Origin: Carboxylicivirga fragile
Lineage (GTDB): Bacteria; Bacteroidota; Bacteroidia; Bacteroidales; Marinilabiliaceae
Assembly: GCA_025499625.1 (NCBI GenBank)
Contig: JAFMVD010000016.1
Span: 41,934 to 105,933 of the forward strand
Direction of reading: 5' to 3'
Length of the DNA: 64,000 bases
Below the pieces are notes generated by a model. That model was not told the DNA's origin. It ran no database searches and was given only the letters and a program-made list of their open reading frames with translations. Below are positions 37,079 through 46,917 of the stretch, one piece after another. The position numbers and the translations under genes were made by a program. Position 1 is the first letter of the stretch, and every line of letters starts with the position of its first letter.

Positions 37079-37954
37079 TTATATGGCATGTCGCACAGGC
37101 ACACTTGCTAAAGTAGCTTCATTGGTATTTTGCACAGCATAGTTTATTCGATCAATGGCACCTTGTTTGTCTTTGGGTAAGGCAGCATCGAAACTAAGGG
37201 AGTTAATCGCGTGGATGCCCATATAATGGGTGGCTACATCAATTAATTCAATTGTTTTAATCTGTTCTTCGAGAACTTCACCTTCTGTGGCCATTTCAAA
37301 AACACTATTAGCAACATCCTCAGCTAATTTAGTTCCATCATTGGCATTAAGTGTGGTTGGTACAATTCCCAGAGGTTTAACTTTATTGATCAATCGGGCA
37401 TTCGCTTTGGCATTTTCAATACCTCTGCCCTTACCTGCGGCTCCAAACATAAAGCCATAAAAGAATGTAATGCCTGCTTTATTCAATCGTTCTAATTGTT
37501 CTTCTGCATCGGCCAAAGAAGCTCCTTTATTTAAATAATCCAGTGCATCGCCCAAGCCAGTTTCTACCCCAACCCATAAATCGCCAATGCCTAATTTGGC
37601 AAGTTCCAGCAAGTCATCATCTGATTTATGCATAATATTATTGATGGAGGCATACATGGTGATCACTTCAACCGAAGGCAGGTAGTGATGAATCTTTTCT
37701 GCTATTTCTTTCAAGCGCTTTCCCGATAATACAAAGGCATCGCCATTCACCAGAAAAATTCGTTTTACATTTGGATAAAGGCTTTGTGCTTCCTGCAAAT
37801 CTTTCTCTATTTGATCCGCCTTAGCTACCGAGAACCTGACATCGCGATACATTGTACAAAAGGTACATTTATTGTGTGCACAACCTACTGTTACTTCGAG
37901 CAGTAGGGTACTGGCCTCATAGGGAGGTCGGTATACGGGACCTGTATAGTTCAT
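37079..37954 (-). CDS. radical SAM protein of unassigned substrate
   Basis: A 291-residue protein with a radical-SAM cluster motif in VGCAHNKCTFCTMY, a C-x4-C-x2-C variant of the usual C-x3-C-x2-C. Other core signatures are LVNGDAFVL (the GGD-like region) and GDLWVGVETGLGDALDYLNKG. It starts 4 bp inside the end of the SDR gene (ATGA), so the two are translationally coupled. It is the last gene of a nitroreductase-led operon. The family is related to coproporphyrinogen oxidase-like and other radical-SAM enzymes, but the substrate is unknown. Confidence 0.85.
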   Translation of the reverse strand: MNYTGPVYRPPYEASTLLLEVTVGCAHNKCTFCTMYRDVRFSVAKADQIEKDLQEAQSLYPNVKRIFLVNGDAFVLSGKRLKEIAEKIHHYLPSVEVITMYASINNIMHKSDDDLLELAKLGIGDLWVGVETGLGDALDYLNKGASLADAEEQLERLNKAGITFFYGFMFGAAGKGRGIENAKANARLINKVKPLGIVPTTLNANDGTKLAEDVANSVFEMATEGEVLEEQIKTIELIDVATHYMGIHAINSLSFDAALPKDKQGAIDRINYAVQNTNEATLASVPVRHAI

Positions 37955-38745
37955 ATTGTTACTATTTTCTTTGTAAAATCAATGAGTTGCTGAATTGCAG
38001 ACGCATTGTAGGCTTCAGAATGAGCGCGAGCATAGGTACCAGCATCATTATCGAAATAATGGCCACTGTGTGATTTATGCTCGTCGACCAAAGCCAATTC
38101 GTAAATTATATCAGCTCCCTTCTCAGCGGGCGACCAATGTTGTCCGTAGGCTTCATTCGCCATTTTGGTATTCAATAACGATCCTGGATTTAGCGCAATA
38201 ACCACCACGTCTTGTAATTGCTTTGCCAAATAAAAGCTCCACATGGTAAGTGCCAATTTGCTTTGTGCGTAGGCTTCATTCTCACTCACGCTTCTCTTTC
38301 CTTCGATCACATCAAAGGAAATATCTGATTGTGCCGCTGAACTCAGATTGATAATTCTGGCATCTGTCGCGCGCTGTATTATAGGCAGCAATTCAGTCGT
38401 CAATAAATAGGGCGCCAGATAATTCACGGTAAAACGCATTTCAAAACCTTGCTTGGCATGTGTCTCTCCACTTTTAAATACGCCTGCATTATTAATTAAC
38501 AAATCAAGATGATCGATCTTTTCTTTGACTTCTTGCACCATATTTTTCACCGCTTCCAAATCAGAAAAATCGGCTACAAAACCATCTATCTGTTCATTCT
38601 TTGATCTCTCCTTTACTTCTTTAATTGCAGCATCAAGCTTTTCTCGGTTTCTGCCATGCAGATAAATCTTGTGCCTCTCAGCCGCTAACTTTATAGCAGC
38701 CAATTTGCCAATACCATCGGTACTTCCCGTTATTAGAATATTCAT
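37951..38745 (-). CDS. short-chain dehydrogenase/reductase
   Basis: I chose the ATG at 38745 (MNILITGSTDGIGKLAA), where the Rossmann fold begins; a start nine codons upstream is less likely. Signatures in order: TGSTDGIG (NAD(P) binding), NNAG, a catalytic Ser in LSSAAQ, YAQSK (Y-x3-K) and NPGSLLNT. Residue R of LHGRNREK favours NADP. It overlaps the radical-SAM gene by 4 bp. The reaction is an alcohol/ketone redox step with unknown substrate. Confidence 0.9.
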   Translation of the reverse strand: MNILITGSTDGIGKLAAIKLAAERHKIYLHGRNREKLDAAIKEVKERSKNEQIDGFVADFSDLEAVKNMVQEVKEKIDHLDLLINNAGVFKSGETHAKQGFEMRFTVNYLAPYLLTTELLPIIQRATDARIINLSSAAQSDISFDVIEGKRSVSENEAYAQSKLALTMWSFYLAKQLQDVVVIALNPGSLLNTKMANEAYGQHWSPAEKGADIIYELALVDEHKSHSGHYFDNDAGTYARAHSEAYNASAIQQLIDFTKKIVTI

Positions 38746-38810
38746 ATGATTATAGTTTTTTTTAAATATCACTCAAATCTCGACAGTTAGGCAAATTAAA
38801 CTCTCCAATT

Positions 38811-39695
38811 TTACAATATGCTATAAGCACCAAACGAGCGAATATAAATAAGCACCTCATCATCAGAATAATTTGAGATCGTATGGTACGACTGTTTCTC
38901 AGAACTAAAGAAACTACCCTCCAGTAATCGCACTGGCTGTTCCTTTGAAGGCTCATGGTATTGAGCTTCACCTTTAATAACAACCGCTCTAAAAGGTGAA
39001 TCTTGCGTTAGTATCTTCCCCGAAAATTTTGGAGGCAGTTTCAAAAAAGTCCCGTTTAGTTCTTCAGCCCGAGGTTTCCCCCACAAAAAGGCCATTTTAG
39101 CTCCTTTTGTTACATCAGAATTTTCGTACCATGTTAAATCCTTGGCATCAAGCCAAACCACATTTGAATGATCAACATTAACGGGTCTTTCTCCACTATC
39201 AAAATGGTCCTCTTCGGGCAGTACCAAGTAAGGGCCTTCTTCAATCTCGATGTACGCCAAAGCATTTGAACCTTCGGCGGCTGTTATATGAACTTCACCT
39301 TTGGGTTGTGTCCAGAATGAGCCCTGAGGCAACCACATATTAGTCGCCGTAGGATCGTCGTTATGGAATATACCACTTATAACAATGCCATGATAAGATA
39401 CATTGTGAATATGAGGTGGTGATTCGAAACCGTCGCTGGGTTTAAGCAAAAAACCTGTTGGATCGGTGCCTTTTCGATCACCCCAAAGCGTTCCGGCTTT
39501 TGGCGCTAAATCGCCACGTTTAGGATTTAAATGTGTCCATTCAACTTCAGAAGCTTGAATAATTTTATAAGTTGGTACAATGGCGTTAATATCAACAGTT
39601 GAACCCTCAGTTGTTCCTTTCTCTGTTGGCATATTGCAGCTAAAGAGTAATACTGCAATAATCACCGTGAATCCTTTAAAAATAGAATTTTTCAT
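38811..39695 (-). CDS. DUF4437-like cupin lipoprotein
   Basis: A 294-residue protein with a lipoprotein signal ([13 protein letters not shown], lipidated Cys at about 20) and two cupin-like halves: [21 protein letters not shown] and [20 protein letters not shown], each with His pairs for a metal. The layout fits the DUF4437 cupin family. It lies between the nitroreductase (7 bp) and the SDR gene in one operon. Its substrate and catalytic role are unknown. Confidence 0.78.
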   Translation of the reverse strand: MKNSIFKGFTVIIAVLLFSCNMPTEKGTTEGSTVDINAIVPTYKIIQASEVEWTHLNPKRGDLAPKAGTLWGDRKGTDPTGFLLKPSDGFESPPHIHNVSYHGIVISGIFHNDDPTATNMWLPQGSFWTQPKGEVHITAAEGSNALAYIEIEEGPYLVLPEEDHFDSGERPVNVDHSNVVWLDAKDLTWYENSDVTKGAKMAFLWGKPRAEELNGTFLKLPPKFSGKILTQDSPFRAVVIKGEAQYHEPSKEQPVRLLEGSFFSSEKQSYHTISNYSDDEVLIYIRSFGAYSIL

Positions 39696-39702
39696 CGGTA
39701 TA

Positions 39703-40365
39703 TTATTTTAATAAAGTTATTATTTCTTCTTCGGGCAAACGCGATTTTGGCGTTGTATTCGGGGTGTTAAAATCACTTTCTTTGCGATAACCTAAGGAGA
39801 CCACACCAACGGCTGTAAAACCCTTTTCGCGCAATGCAAGTTCTTCATCTATTTGTTTCATATCAATACCTTCCATCGGCAAGGCGTCAATACCAAGGGC
39901 AGCAACTCCAAGCAACAGATTACCCATATTCATATAAACCTGCTTTTCCATCCAATGTTGCTGATCTTTGTAATCGTACTTATGCATATTGGCAAATATA
40001 TTTCGGGCACCAAATACCATTTGCTTGATGTCTTCATTGGGGTAGCGGCCATGCTTATCTTCCGTTTCCAAAAGGTGCAACATGTAATCCTCATCAGCCG
40101 ATGTTCTGGCACAAAAAACCACCACATGTGATGCGTCCATTACTTTCTGCTCATTAAACTGATAAAACCCTTGTGTTCCCTTTGCAATTCTCTTTTTTCC
40201 TTCTTCGGAATCTGCAACTACAAAATGCCAAGGCTGAATGTTAGTGCTCGATGGACTCATTCGTAAAAGTGTCTTTACTTTTGAAAAATCATCAGCTGAT
40301 ATTTTTTTACTCGGATCAAATTCTTTGGTTGAATAACGCCAGTTTACTACATCTATAATGTTCAT
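39703..40365 (-). CDS. NfsB-type NAD(P)H nitroreductase
   Basis: A 220-residue FMN-dependent oxidoreductase. Family motifs: [14 protein letters not shown] near the N-terminus (R-x-S-x-K-x-F), [13 protein letters not shown] (FMN binding), the mid helix [19 protein letters not shown], and [12 protein letters not shown] and [11 protein letters not shown] at the end. It would reduce nitroaromatics or quinones. It leads a leftward operon (nitroreductase, cupin, SDR, radical SAM) transcribed away from an AraC-type regulator gene, whose product is the likely regulator. Confidence 0.9.
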   Translation of the reverse strand: MNIIDVVNWRYSTKEFDPSKKISADDFSKVKTLLRMSPSSTNIQPWHFVVADSEEGKKRIAKGTQGFYQFNEQKVMDASHVVVFCARTSADEDYMLHLLETEDKHGRYPNEDIKQMVFGARNIFANMHKYDYKDQQHWMEKQVYMNMGNLLLGVAALGIDALPMEGIDMKQIDEELALREKGFTAVGVVSLGYRKESDFNTPNTTPKSRLPEEEIITLLK

Positions 40366-40392
40366 GATTCAATATTTAAAATTATTACGATA

Positions 40393-40400
40393 CAAAGTTA
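40393..40400 (-). promoter_or_regulatory. -7 box of the nitroreductase operon
   Basis: On the minus strand TAACTTTG (TAnnTTTG), about 28 bp upstream of the nitroreductase ATG. A -33 TTTG is not clear at the expected distance. Confidence 0.45.
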
Positions 40401-40482
40401 AGACGACAATGCGCAGCATAATTGTATACATATTGGAATAAATTGCACGAGATTTGGTTTCTGAAGATATTCAACCAATATA

Positions 40483-40515
40483 TTTGCAATAAACTGGCTT
40501 TTTTCTCTAGTTTTG
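40483..40515 (+). promoter_or_regulatory. promoter of the AraC-type regulator
   Basis: TTTG at 40483-40486 and TAGTTTTG (TAnnTTTG) at 40508-40515, spacer 21 bp. This supports the start codon at 40551 and rules out the open frame upstream. Confidence 0.65.
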
Positions 40516-40550
40516 ATTCGAAATACAGACACTCAACCTATTTAAATACA

Positions 40551-41402
40551 ATGAAAACAGAAAGCATCAATAAATTACTGGAAATACATGTTGAAGAATT
40601 GGATACATGGACAAAGCGCCCTTATAAGAATAATTTCTTTGAGATAGTATATATTGAAAAAGGTGCAGGCACACAATGCATCAAACAGCACGAGTTTGAA
40701 TACAAAGAAGGCAACATCTTTTTTCTTCCTCCCCTCGATTGTCATTCATTTAATATTACGAAACCATCTAAATTCTATTTCATTAGGTTTACCGACCATT
40801 ATTTTTTACAGAAAAACAACTTAACCAACTACAATGCATGGTTCGATAAAATCGCCTATGTCATAGCTAACTATAACAAAGTGGCAGGTGATATTATTTC
40901 ATCGGAACAAGAGAGGCAGTTTATCATTAATAATATAAAAGCCATTCATCAAGAGTATTTAAAAGGCGATAGTTATTCCGATCCGATTATTACAGGAGCA
41001 ATTGCTTCAATTCTAAATATCTTAGCCCGAAGTATAGAAAACAGGTATGTAAGTAAAGCCAATGAAAACGATAATCGCTTTGGCGAGATACTTCGTTATA
41101 TAAACACTCACCTGTTGGACAATGAAAAGCTGCGCCTGATACACCTGGCTGATAAATTTGGCATTTCTAAATCCTATTTCTCTGAATATTTTAAAAAACA
41201 AGCCGGCATTAGCTTAGTTGATTACATTTTGAAATCGAAACTAAAGATTGTTGAAACCAAAGTTCTACACACTGATCTTAGTTTGAAAGAAGTAGCCTGG
41301 CAATTAAACTTTACCGACAGTAGTCATTTGGCACGGTCATTCAAAAAAACATACGGCATGACAGTGAAAGAGTTTAAAAAGAGTGGTCAGGTATGCAGTT
41401 GA
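40551..41402 (+). CDS. AraC-family transcriptional regulator
   Basis: A 283-residue protein. I placed the start at 40551 ([17 protein letters not shown]); the frame is open for 43 more codons, but the promoter lies inside that stretch. The N-terminus is a cupin sensor (residues 15-90, [23 protein letters not shown] and [11 protein letters not shown]). The C-terminus carries two HTH motifs: [20 protein letters not shown] and [20 protein letters not shown]. It is divergent from the nitroreductase operon and probably regulates it in response to an aromatic or oxidative signal. Confidence 0.9.
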   Translation: MKTESINKLLEIHVEELDTWTKRPYKNNFFEIVYIEKGAGTQCIKQHEFEYKEGNIFFLPPLDCHSFNITKPSKFYFIRFTDHYFLQKNNLTNYNAWFDKIAYVIANYNKVAGDIISSEQERQFIINNIKAIHQEYLKGDSYSDPIITGAIASILNILARSIENRYVSKANENDNRFGEILRYINTHLLDNEKLRLIHLADKFGISKSYFSEYFKKQAGISLVDYILKSKLKIVETKVLHTDLSLKEVAWQLNFTDSSHLARSFKKTYGMTVKEFKKSGQVCS

Positions 41403-41548
41403 TAAAAGACAGATAAATAATTGCACAATACACATAGGCAAACGAATAGCAGCTCCACCTATTTTTAATCACTGACTTAGCTTCGCTGATTTTCAATACT
41501 ATGATTAAATAGATTTTTAGTTTCGCAAAGCGGAACAATTTGTGATAA

Positions 41549-41566
41549 TCCCGATGGCTATCGGGA
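41549..41566. repeat. REP-like hairpin
   Basis: TCCCGAT-GGCT-ATCGGGA, a perfect 7-bp palindrome. This resembles short palindromic elements scattered through Bacteroidota intergenic DNA. Confidence 0.55.
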
Positions 41567-41675
41567 GTGAAATTCGTGGTCTTTTTTATTTTATTGTTTA
41601 AAATCAATTTCCCTGATGAAGACCAACAAGAAAAACAGATAAAAGAAACAAAATAGTATATTTGAAAGAAAAAAT

Positions 41676-42737
41676 ATGCTCGCTCTTTTTGCTTATTTAT
41701 TCCTGGCTCTATTTGTTTCCTTTCTATGCTCCATCATGGAGTCGGTACTGCTTTCTACCCCACAGTCGTACTTACTTGTTATGCAAGATAAAGGTAGACC
41801 TTGGGCTAAGTCATTTTTAGAAATCAAGGAGAACATAGATAAACCATTATCGGCCATATTATCATTAAATACAGTTGCCCACACCATTGGGGCAGCAGGA
41901 GTTGGAGCGCAGGCGGTTAAAGTATTTGGGGAAGCATCCTTCGGAATTGCATCTGCCATACTAACCGTATTGATTCTTGTGGTAACAGAAATAATTCCTA
42001 AAACCATTGGAGCCAAATACTGGCGAAACTTATCAAAGGTATCGTATCACACCATTCGTATCATGATATTTCTAACCTATCCTTTGGTAGTCATGTCGGC
42101 CTTTATTACCCGCCTTATCTCCAACGACAAGGATCAGCCATCGACAAGTCGCGAGGAAATTGCCGCATTGGCCACTATAGGTACCGATGAAGGTTTATTT
42201 TCGGAGAAAGAAAATAAGATGATTCAGAATATCCTTAAGTTGAAAAACATTAAAGTCACCGAAATAATGACACCCAGAGTGGTGGTTACACTGGCTGACG
42301 AAAACATGCAACTACAGGATTTTCTCAATAAGAAAGACTATCTGAATTATTCAAGAATTCCATTGTATTCAGAAAATGATGAAAACATTACAGGTTATGT
42401 TCTTTGCCAACAGGCATTAGAAAATTTAGCTGAAGACAGACATGACTTGATGTTAAAAGACATCAAACGTGAAATTATGGTTTTCCCCGATTCCACTGCC
42501 TTGTATACTCTATGGGAAAGGTTACTTGAGAAAAAAGAGCACATTGCTTTAATTGTTGATGAGTATGGCGGACTAGATGGCATTGTAACCATGGAAGATG
42601 TTATAGAGACCTTACTTGGGCTTGAAATTGTAGATGAAAACGATACGGTAACGGATATGCAGAAATATGCACGTGAGAGATGGCAGGAAAAACAAGCCAA
42701 GCATAGTTTAATTCAGAAAGCCATTAAGAAGGAGTAA
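41676..42737 (+). CDS. CNNM-CBS-domain membrane protein (CorC/HlyC/TlyC family)
   Basis: A 353-residue protein: a DUF21/CNNM transmembrane domain of about four helices (residues 1-150, IMESVLLSTPQSYLLVMQD near the first loop, LVVTEIIPKTIGAKYW), then a cytosolic CBS pair (VTEIMTPRVVVTLA at about 195 and IALIVDEYGGLDGIVTMEDV at about 290). The usual C-terminal CorC-type transporter-associated domain is absent; the protein ends in a charged helix. The family is implicated in Mg2+ efflux or resistance and is regulated by ATP or metal binding to CBS. Confidence 0.88.
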   Translation: MLALFAYLFLALFVSFLCSIMESVLLSTPQSYLLVMQDKGRPWAKSFLEIKENIDKPLSAILSLNTVAHTIGAAGVGAQAVKVFGEASFGIASAILTVLILVVTEIIPKTIGAKYWRNLSKVSYHTIRIMIFLTYPLVVMSAFITRLISNDKDQPSTSREEIAALATIGTDEGLFSEKENKMIQNILKLKNIKVTEIMTPRVVVTLADENMQLQDFLNKKDYLNYSRIPLYSENDENITGYVLCQQALENLAEDRHDLMLKDIKREIMVFPDSTALYTLWERLLEKKEHIALIVDEYGGLDGIVTMEDVIETLLGLEIVDENDTVTDMQKYARERWQEKQAKHSLIQKAIKKE

Positions 42738-42830
42738 TTATGTGAATCGAGGGCTTCATTTCGCTTTTTGAATATCCAGAAGATTACTACTTTAAAATTA
42801 AGTACTCCACATCACATGAAAGGGACTTTA

Positions 42831-42860
42831 GCCTCCCACTTTAGGGGAGGTTGGAGGGGT
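42831..42860 (+). repeat. dispersed 30-bp element, copy B
   Basis: GCCTCCCACTTTAGGGGAGG then TTGGAGGGGT; nearly identical, in inverted orientation, to the copy at 25532-25561. It lies in the spacer between the CNNM gene and the LytTR regulator. Confidence 0.65.
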
Positions 42861-42919
42861 AAAGAAAATGAAAAACTACATAATATAAATTGAAACTATA
42901 CATCTGGATATCAAAAAAC

Positions 42920-43753
42920 TTAAGCCTTGCCCAATAAACTTTTTATACCATCAGTGAAACCTGAGAATCGACTCTTTTTATTGGCAAACTGATCTTTAAA
43001 ATCTTTACCAAATCGTTTGGAAGCATAAAGTACTGTTCCGTTCTCCAGCTCAACCGTTAATTCGCGATGATTGTATTTTTTAATGTAATCCTGATTCACC
43101 AACAAACTATTGCTAATGGGATGAAAATGACATTCGGCCACCAGCATATCCTTATAAAACCCAATGTTACGAGTGGCTGTTAGCTTTGTATTATCCTTCA
43201 AATAAACATAGCTCACTACACCATCAGCCTTTAGATAAACAACATCCGAAATATTAACAAATTCTATGACGCCGCTATGCAGATGAAATGCCATTTTATT
43301 GCTTGGTAACTGAGCATCGCCTCCAACACGTTCGAGCAGTAGTTTTATTTGCTGATTGAAATTCTTGTTGGTAATCTTACCCAAAGCTTTATTAACTGCC
43401 AAAGTCAGGTCGGTATCATCCAAGGGCTTATACAAATAATCGATGGCCGAAAACTTAATAGCTCTGAGCGTATATTCCTTGGCACTCTCACCAGTAATAA
43501 ATATGATTTCGAAATCAATACGATTCTCATTCGACAGTTTCTGCAATAAATCAAAACCAGTGCCAGTTGCCAGCTGGATATCTAAAAACACCAATTGTAT
43601 GTCATTCAATTTAATTAGTTCATAGGCCTCATCAATATCATAAGCCTGATGTATAGGATAAACCTGCGGGAACAACTGCTTAATTCGCTGCTTGATGTAA
43701 TCAGATGTATCCTGAATATCCTCTACAATTAATGCCTGAATATTTTGTAACAT
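42920..43753 (-). CDS. LytTR-family response regulator
   Basis: A 277-residue regulator. The receiver domain has acidic residues E11/D12, phospho-acceptor Asp58 (VFLDIQLATGTG) and a conserved lysine in IDYLYKPLDD. The LytTR DNA-binding domain (about 150-265) reads AFHLHSGVIEFVNISDVVYL, TATRNIGFYK and FHPISNSLLVNQDYIKKYNH. It lies 3 bp downstream of the propeller-type sensor kinase. LytTR proteins bind direct repeats of about 9 bp, and two such sites occur in the spacer at 46738-46841. It probably controls that divergent locus. Confidence 0.93.
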   Translation of the reverse strand: MLQNIQALIVEDIQDTSDYIKQRIKQLFPQVYPIHQAYDIDEAYELIKLNDIQLVFLDIQLATGTGFDLLQKLSNENRIDFEIIFITGESAKEYTLRAIKFSAIDYLYKPLDDTDLTLAVNKALGKITNKNFNQQIKLLLERVGGDAQLPSNKMAFHLHSGVIEFVNISDVVYLKADGVVSYVYLKDNTKLTATRNIGFYKDMLVAECHFHPISNSLLVNQDYIKKYNHRELTVELENGTVLYASKRFGKDFKDQFANKKSRFSGFTDGIKSLLGKA

Positions 43754-43756
43754 AGC

Positions 43757-46681
43757 TTAGTAATTAAATAGAATTTTCACTTTGGTTCCGCCTTCTTTGG
43801 GATCTTCAATACTGATATCGATGTGATAACCCAGTTCATTTAATATATCCACACGCTTATTTATCAGCTCCAAACCGCGCGACTCGTGAGCCTTAATGGA
43901 ATTACTTTTCAGTTCGCCCGATTTTTCTCGTCCAATACCATTATCCACAATGGTACATAACAAACCTTCGCCCTTTTGATCAAATTTGAGCAGTAGATGG
44001 CAGGGTGAATCAGCCGGATGAATGCCGTGTTTTATGGCATTTTCAACAAAAGGTTGAATAATCATTGGCGGAATGGTTTTATTCAGTAAATCATCGTCTT
44101 CAAGCCTAATGGAATATTCGAATTCTTTGGAACGATATTTAACCTGCTCAAACTCTATGTACATTTTAAGTAAGTCTATCTCCTCCTTTAAGGATATTTC
44201 ATTGGCTTGTTTGGTTTCAACTACCTTTGACGACTTAATGGTAGCCTCCATGTAGGCGCGAATCAATCGCGAAAATTTAATTAAATACTGGTTGGCTACT
44301 TCCGGTTTGTGCTGAGTAATCAGGTTCTGTACCGAAGCCAGTAGGTTAAAAATAAAATGCGGATTTAGGTTGGCCTGCAGCGATGCAACCTCCAGGTAAC
44401 GCTTTTTACGCTCCTGTTCAATTGATCTACTTTTATACTTGTTGCGCGACCAAAAAATATAAACAATCACAACGAAGAAAAGCAAAAGAATAAAGAAGGC
44501 GTATTTGTAAAAATGAGGCTCCTTGTAAAATGGCAAATCAACTTTAATACATACAACTGCAAGCTTCTGCTCATCAACTCCATTCACCAAGGAGGGTTTA
44601 ACAGCCACCTCAAAACGATATCTGCCCGACGATAAGTTACTGAACATGGCATAATCTTGCTCGCGCCAATCACTCCACTTTTCACTCAAGCCAACAAGTC
44701 GGAAACGATACAATGGTTTGGTTGGCAGTCCAAAACCAATGGTCTCAAAAACAAACTCCAAATCGTTTTTATCCTCATGCAAATTAAAACATCCCGCATA
44801 GTTCCTTTCAGAATAGGCAACAGGCTCATTATTAATGTGGGTTATGGCTACATCAAAAGATTCACTTTCGAATCGAATGGCTTCTAAATCTATTTCGGTG
44901 GTATTGGTTGTTGATGGAAATATCACTTTGTTATTCCGTTTCAAAAATCCATTCTGACAAATCTCTTGTGCCAATAAACCATTACGAAAATTGTATGTTT
45001 TAAGCCTAAGTTCCTGTTCCTTGAGATAATGGGCAGCATTCAAAACCAGCAACTCGCGCGTAGTGCCAATTAACAAAACACTATCATTGGGTGCTATTAA
45101 TGCTGTGATGTAACCCGAATAATTGAGCCCTATTTTTTCAAAGTTCTTACCTTCATCATTAAACAACCACAAGCCCTTTCTGCCCCCCATCCAAATATTA
45201 TTCGCCTCATCTTTGGCCATGGCAATAATACCGCTCTTAGGGGCTTTACTATAAAGTGATGAAGCCTTCACAAAGGTTTGCTTTTGGCGATCATAAAGCG
45301 CTAAGGATTTTCCGGTTCCGAGCCATATGGCACTATCACCTGAAAAGACAATGGATGCGGGATGGGACTTCACCTTATTTCGCGTTTCGTCAATGATGTA
45401 ATAAGGCTGCCCACCTTCATCAATAAAGCCCACGCCATATTGTTGACCAAATACGATTTGATTCGTTATCGAATCATATTTAGAGATGAGGCAAATATTA
45501 TCTGTGACTTTTTCAGCCTCCCCCCCATTGAATTTCACAAGTCCATAATGCGTTGGAAAGTAAATATTTCCTGACTCATCTTTTGAAGCACCATAATAGT
45601 AATCTGTTTCTTTCGTCCCGAATGGCCCGGGCGCAATTATTTCTTCTTTCTGTTCAGTTTCAAAATCCAGACGATACAAACCCTGCTTAAAAGCACCACC
45701 ATATATCTGTCCATCGTCTGCTTCAATGATGGTCCAGAAGTCATTCATAAACGATCGAGGATAAACACTAAAGGGATGTTTCCAAACTTGATACAATCCA
45801 TTATCGGAACCAACCCACATCTGTGCATCACGATCGATCAAAACCGGGTGAGGCCCCTTTACAAAATCTAATTGCATTTTTTTTGCTTCATTGTTTAAGC
45901 CATCAATCAGGTAATAATCATACAGATGCGAAAACACATAGTGTTTAAGAGGCATATTATGTACTTGAAGGTTTTCAATATGATCGCCAACTATTTGATA
46001 TTCCATTATTGACTCACCTTCGGGCAAGGATAAAACTTGAATATGATTACCAGTATATACTACGTTTATAATAGGGCAGTCATGAGATAAGGATGACACA
46101 TAAACACGCTCTGCATCTGCATTAGAAAATACCTTTGTGATGTTTTGCTTATGAATTCGATAAATGTCATTGGAAATAAAATCGGTGCAATACAAAACCT
46201 TCGACTTGGGCTCATAAGCCAATGTTTCAATACCTCCAATTGGAAAATCAATTCCTACTTTATATACATTAACAAGACTATCCTGCTCATATTGTTCCAC
46301 CCACTCCTTGGAGTAAATAAAATAACACTCATCACTTATCAATACCTTTACAGTTGATTGAAATGCTTTTATTAATCGAAATGATTTGCCATTATATTTA
46401 TATAAGCCTGAACTTGCCTTAACGTACAGATTACCTTTTTTATCGTTATCGATACTATAGATGTGCTCGTTACTCAAATATTGATGCCAATGCTCCCCAT
46501 TGAATTGTGCTAATCCAGCCTTGGTTCCCGTCCAAATATAGCCATGCACATCCTGAAAAATACAAGTCACCTGAATTTGCGGCAAGCCAGTATGCGTATC
46601 ATATAAACGATAAGGACGCTCCTGTCCATGGCTTATTTGAAAACTCAACAAAAACAATATGAAACAAAGGGTATTTCGCAT
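43757..46681 (-). CDS. propeller-type sensor histidine kinase (Reg_prop - Y_Y_Y - LytS-like)
   Basis: A 974-residue membrane sensor. Signal peptide MRNTLCFILFLLSFQISHGQ, then repeated two-component-propeller motifs over about residues 25-640 (GYIWTGTKAGLAQFNG, MWVGSDNGLYQVW), a Y_Y_Y domain at about 650-720, a transmembrane helix (YAFFILLLFFVVIVYIFW) and a LytS-type kinase core with NPHFIFNLLASVQNLI and an ATPase (NAIKHGIHP, DNGIGR). Unlike hybrid systems it lacks a receiver; the partner is the next gene, a LytTR regulator 3 bp downstream. The ligand is extracellular and unknown. Confidence 0.93.
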   Translation of the reverse strand: MRNTLCFILFLLSFQISHGQERPYRLYDTHTGLPQIQVTCIFQDVHGYIWTGTKAGLAQFNGEHWHQYLSNEHIYSIDNDKKGNLYVKASSGLYKYNGKSFRLIKAFQSTVKVLISDECYFIYSKEWVEQYEQDSLVNVYKVGIDFPIGGIETLAYEPKSKVLYCTDFISNDIYRIHKQNITKVFSNADAERVYVSSLSHDCPIINVVYTGNHIQVLSLPEGESIMEYQIVGDHIENLQVHNMPLKHYVFSHLYDYYLIDGLNNEAKKMQLDFVKGPHPVLIDRDAQMWVGSDNGLYQVWKHPFSVYPRSFMNDFWTIIEADDGQIYGGAFKQGLYRLDFETEQKEEIIAPGPFGTKETDYYYGASKDESGNIYFPTHYGLVKFNGGEAEKVTDNICLISKYDSITNQIVFGQQYGVGFIDEGGQPYYIIDETRNKVKSHPASIVFSGDSAIWLGTGKSLALYDRQKQTFVKASSLYSKAPKSGIIAMAKDEANNIWMGGRKGLWLFNDEGKNFEKIGLNYSGYITALIAPNDSVLLIGTTRELLVLNAAHYLKEQELRLKTYNFRNGLLAQEICQNGFLKRNNKVIFPSTTNTTEIDLEAIRFESESFDVAITHINNEPVAYSERNYAGCFNLHEDKNDLEFVFETIGFGLPTKPLYRFRLVGLSEKWSDWREQDYAMFSNLSSGRYRFEVAVKPSLVNGVDEQKLAVVCIKVDLPFYKEPHFYKYAFFILLLFFVVIVYIFWSRNKYKSRSIEQERKKRYLEVASLQANLNPHFIFNLLASVQNLITQHKPEVANQYLIKFSRLIRAYMEATIKSSKVVETKQANEISLKEEIDLLKMYIEFEQVKYRSKEFEYSIRLEDDDLLNKTIPPMIIQPFVENAIKHGIHPADSPCHLLLKFDQKGEGLLCTIVDNGIGREKSGELKSNSIKAHESRGLELINKRVDILNELGYHIDISIEDPKEGGTKVKILFNY

Positions 46682-46737
46682 TTAATGTAATTCTAAAAAA
46701 CAAGATAAGGATAAAATTAAAATGCGTAATACAATTA

Positions 46738-46770
46738 GTAACAGGTGGGCAAATAATCCAATAGGTGGTA
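46738..46770 (-). promoter_or_regulatory. putative LytTR operator facing the sensor-kinase gene
   Basis: On the minus strand ACCACCTATT ... CCACCTGTTA, two half-sites starting 20 bp apart, ending 57 bp upstream of the kinase ATG. The same 33-bp layout occurs on the opposite strand at 46809-46841 with 22 identical positions. Confidence 0.6.
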
Positions 46771-46808
46771 TTTAATCTATTATTCTTCCCAGGTTTTAAA
46801 AATAGACA

Positions 46809-46841
46809 GACCACTTATTATGCCATTCGACCACTTGTTAT
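46809..46841 (+). promoter_or_regulatory. putative LytTR operator facing the secreted-protein genes
   Basis: GACCACTTATT ... GACCACTTGTTA, half-sites 20 bp apart (ACCACTTA and ACCACTTG), ending 77 bp upstream of the beta-helix gene. The motif resembles the direct-repeat sites reported for the E. coli LytTR regulator YehT/BtsR. Confidence 0.6.
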
Positions 46842-46917
46842 TTTTCACTTATTACTAGCCTGCTTTATCAATAACTTTAGTTCAAACTAAAACCAGAGTC
46901 AAACTAAATCTAGAAAA

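Noticed and set aside
40422..40550. Extended N-terminus of the AraC regulator
   Set aside because: A TTTG/TAGTTTTG promoter lies inside this stretch, so translation must start at 40551.
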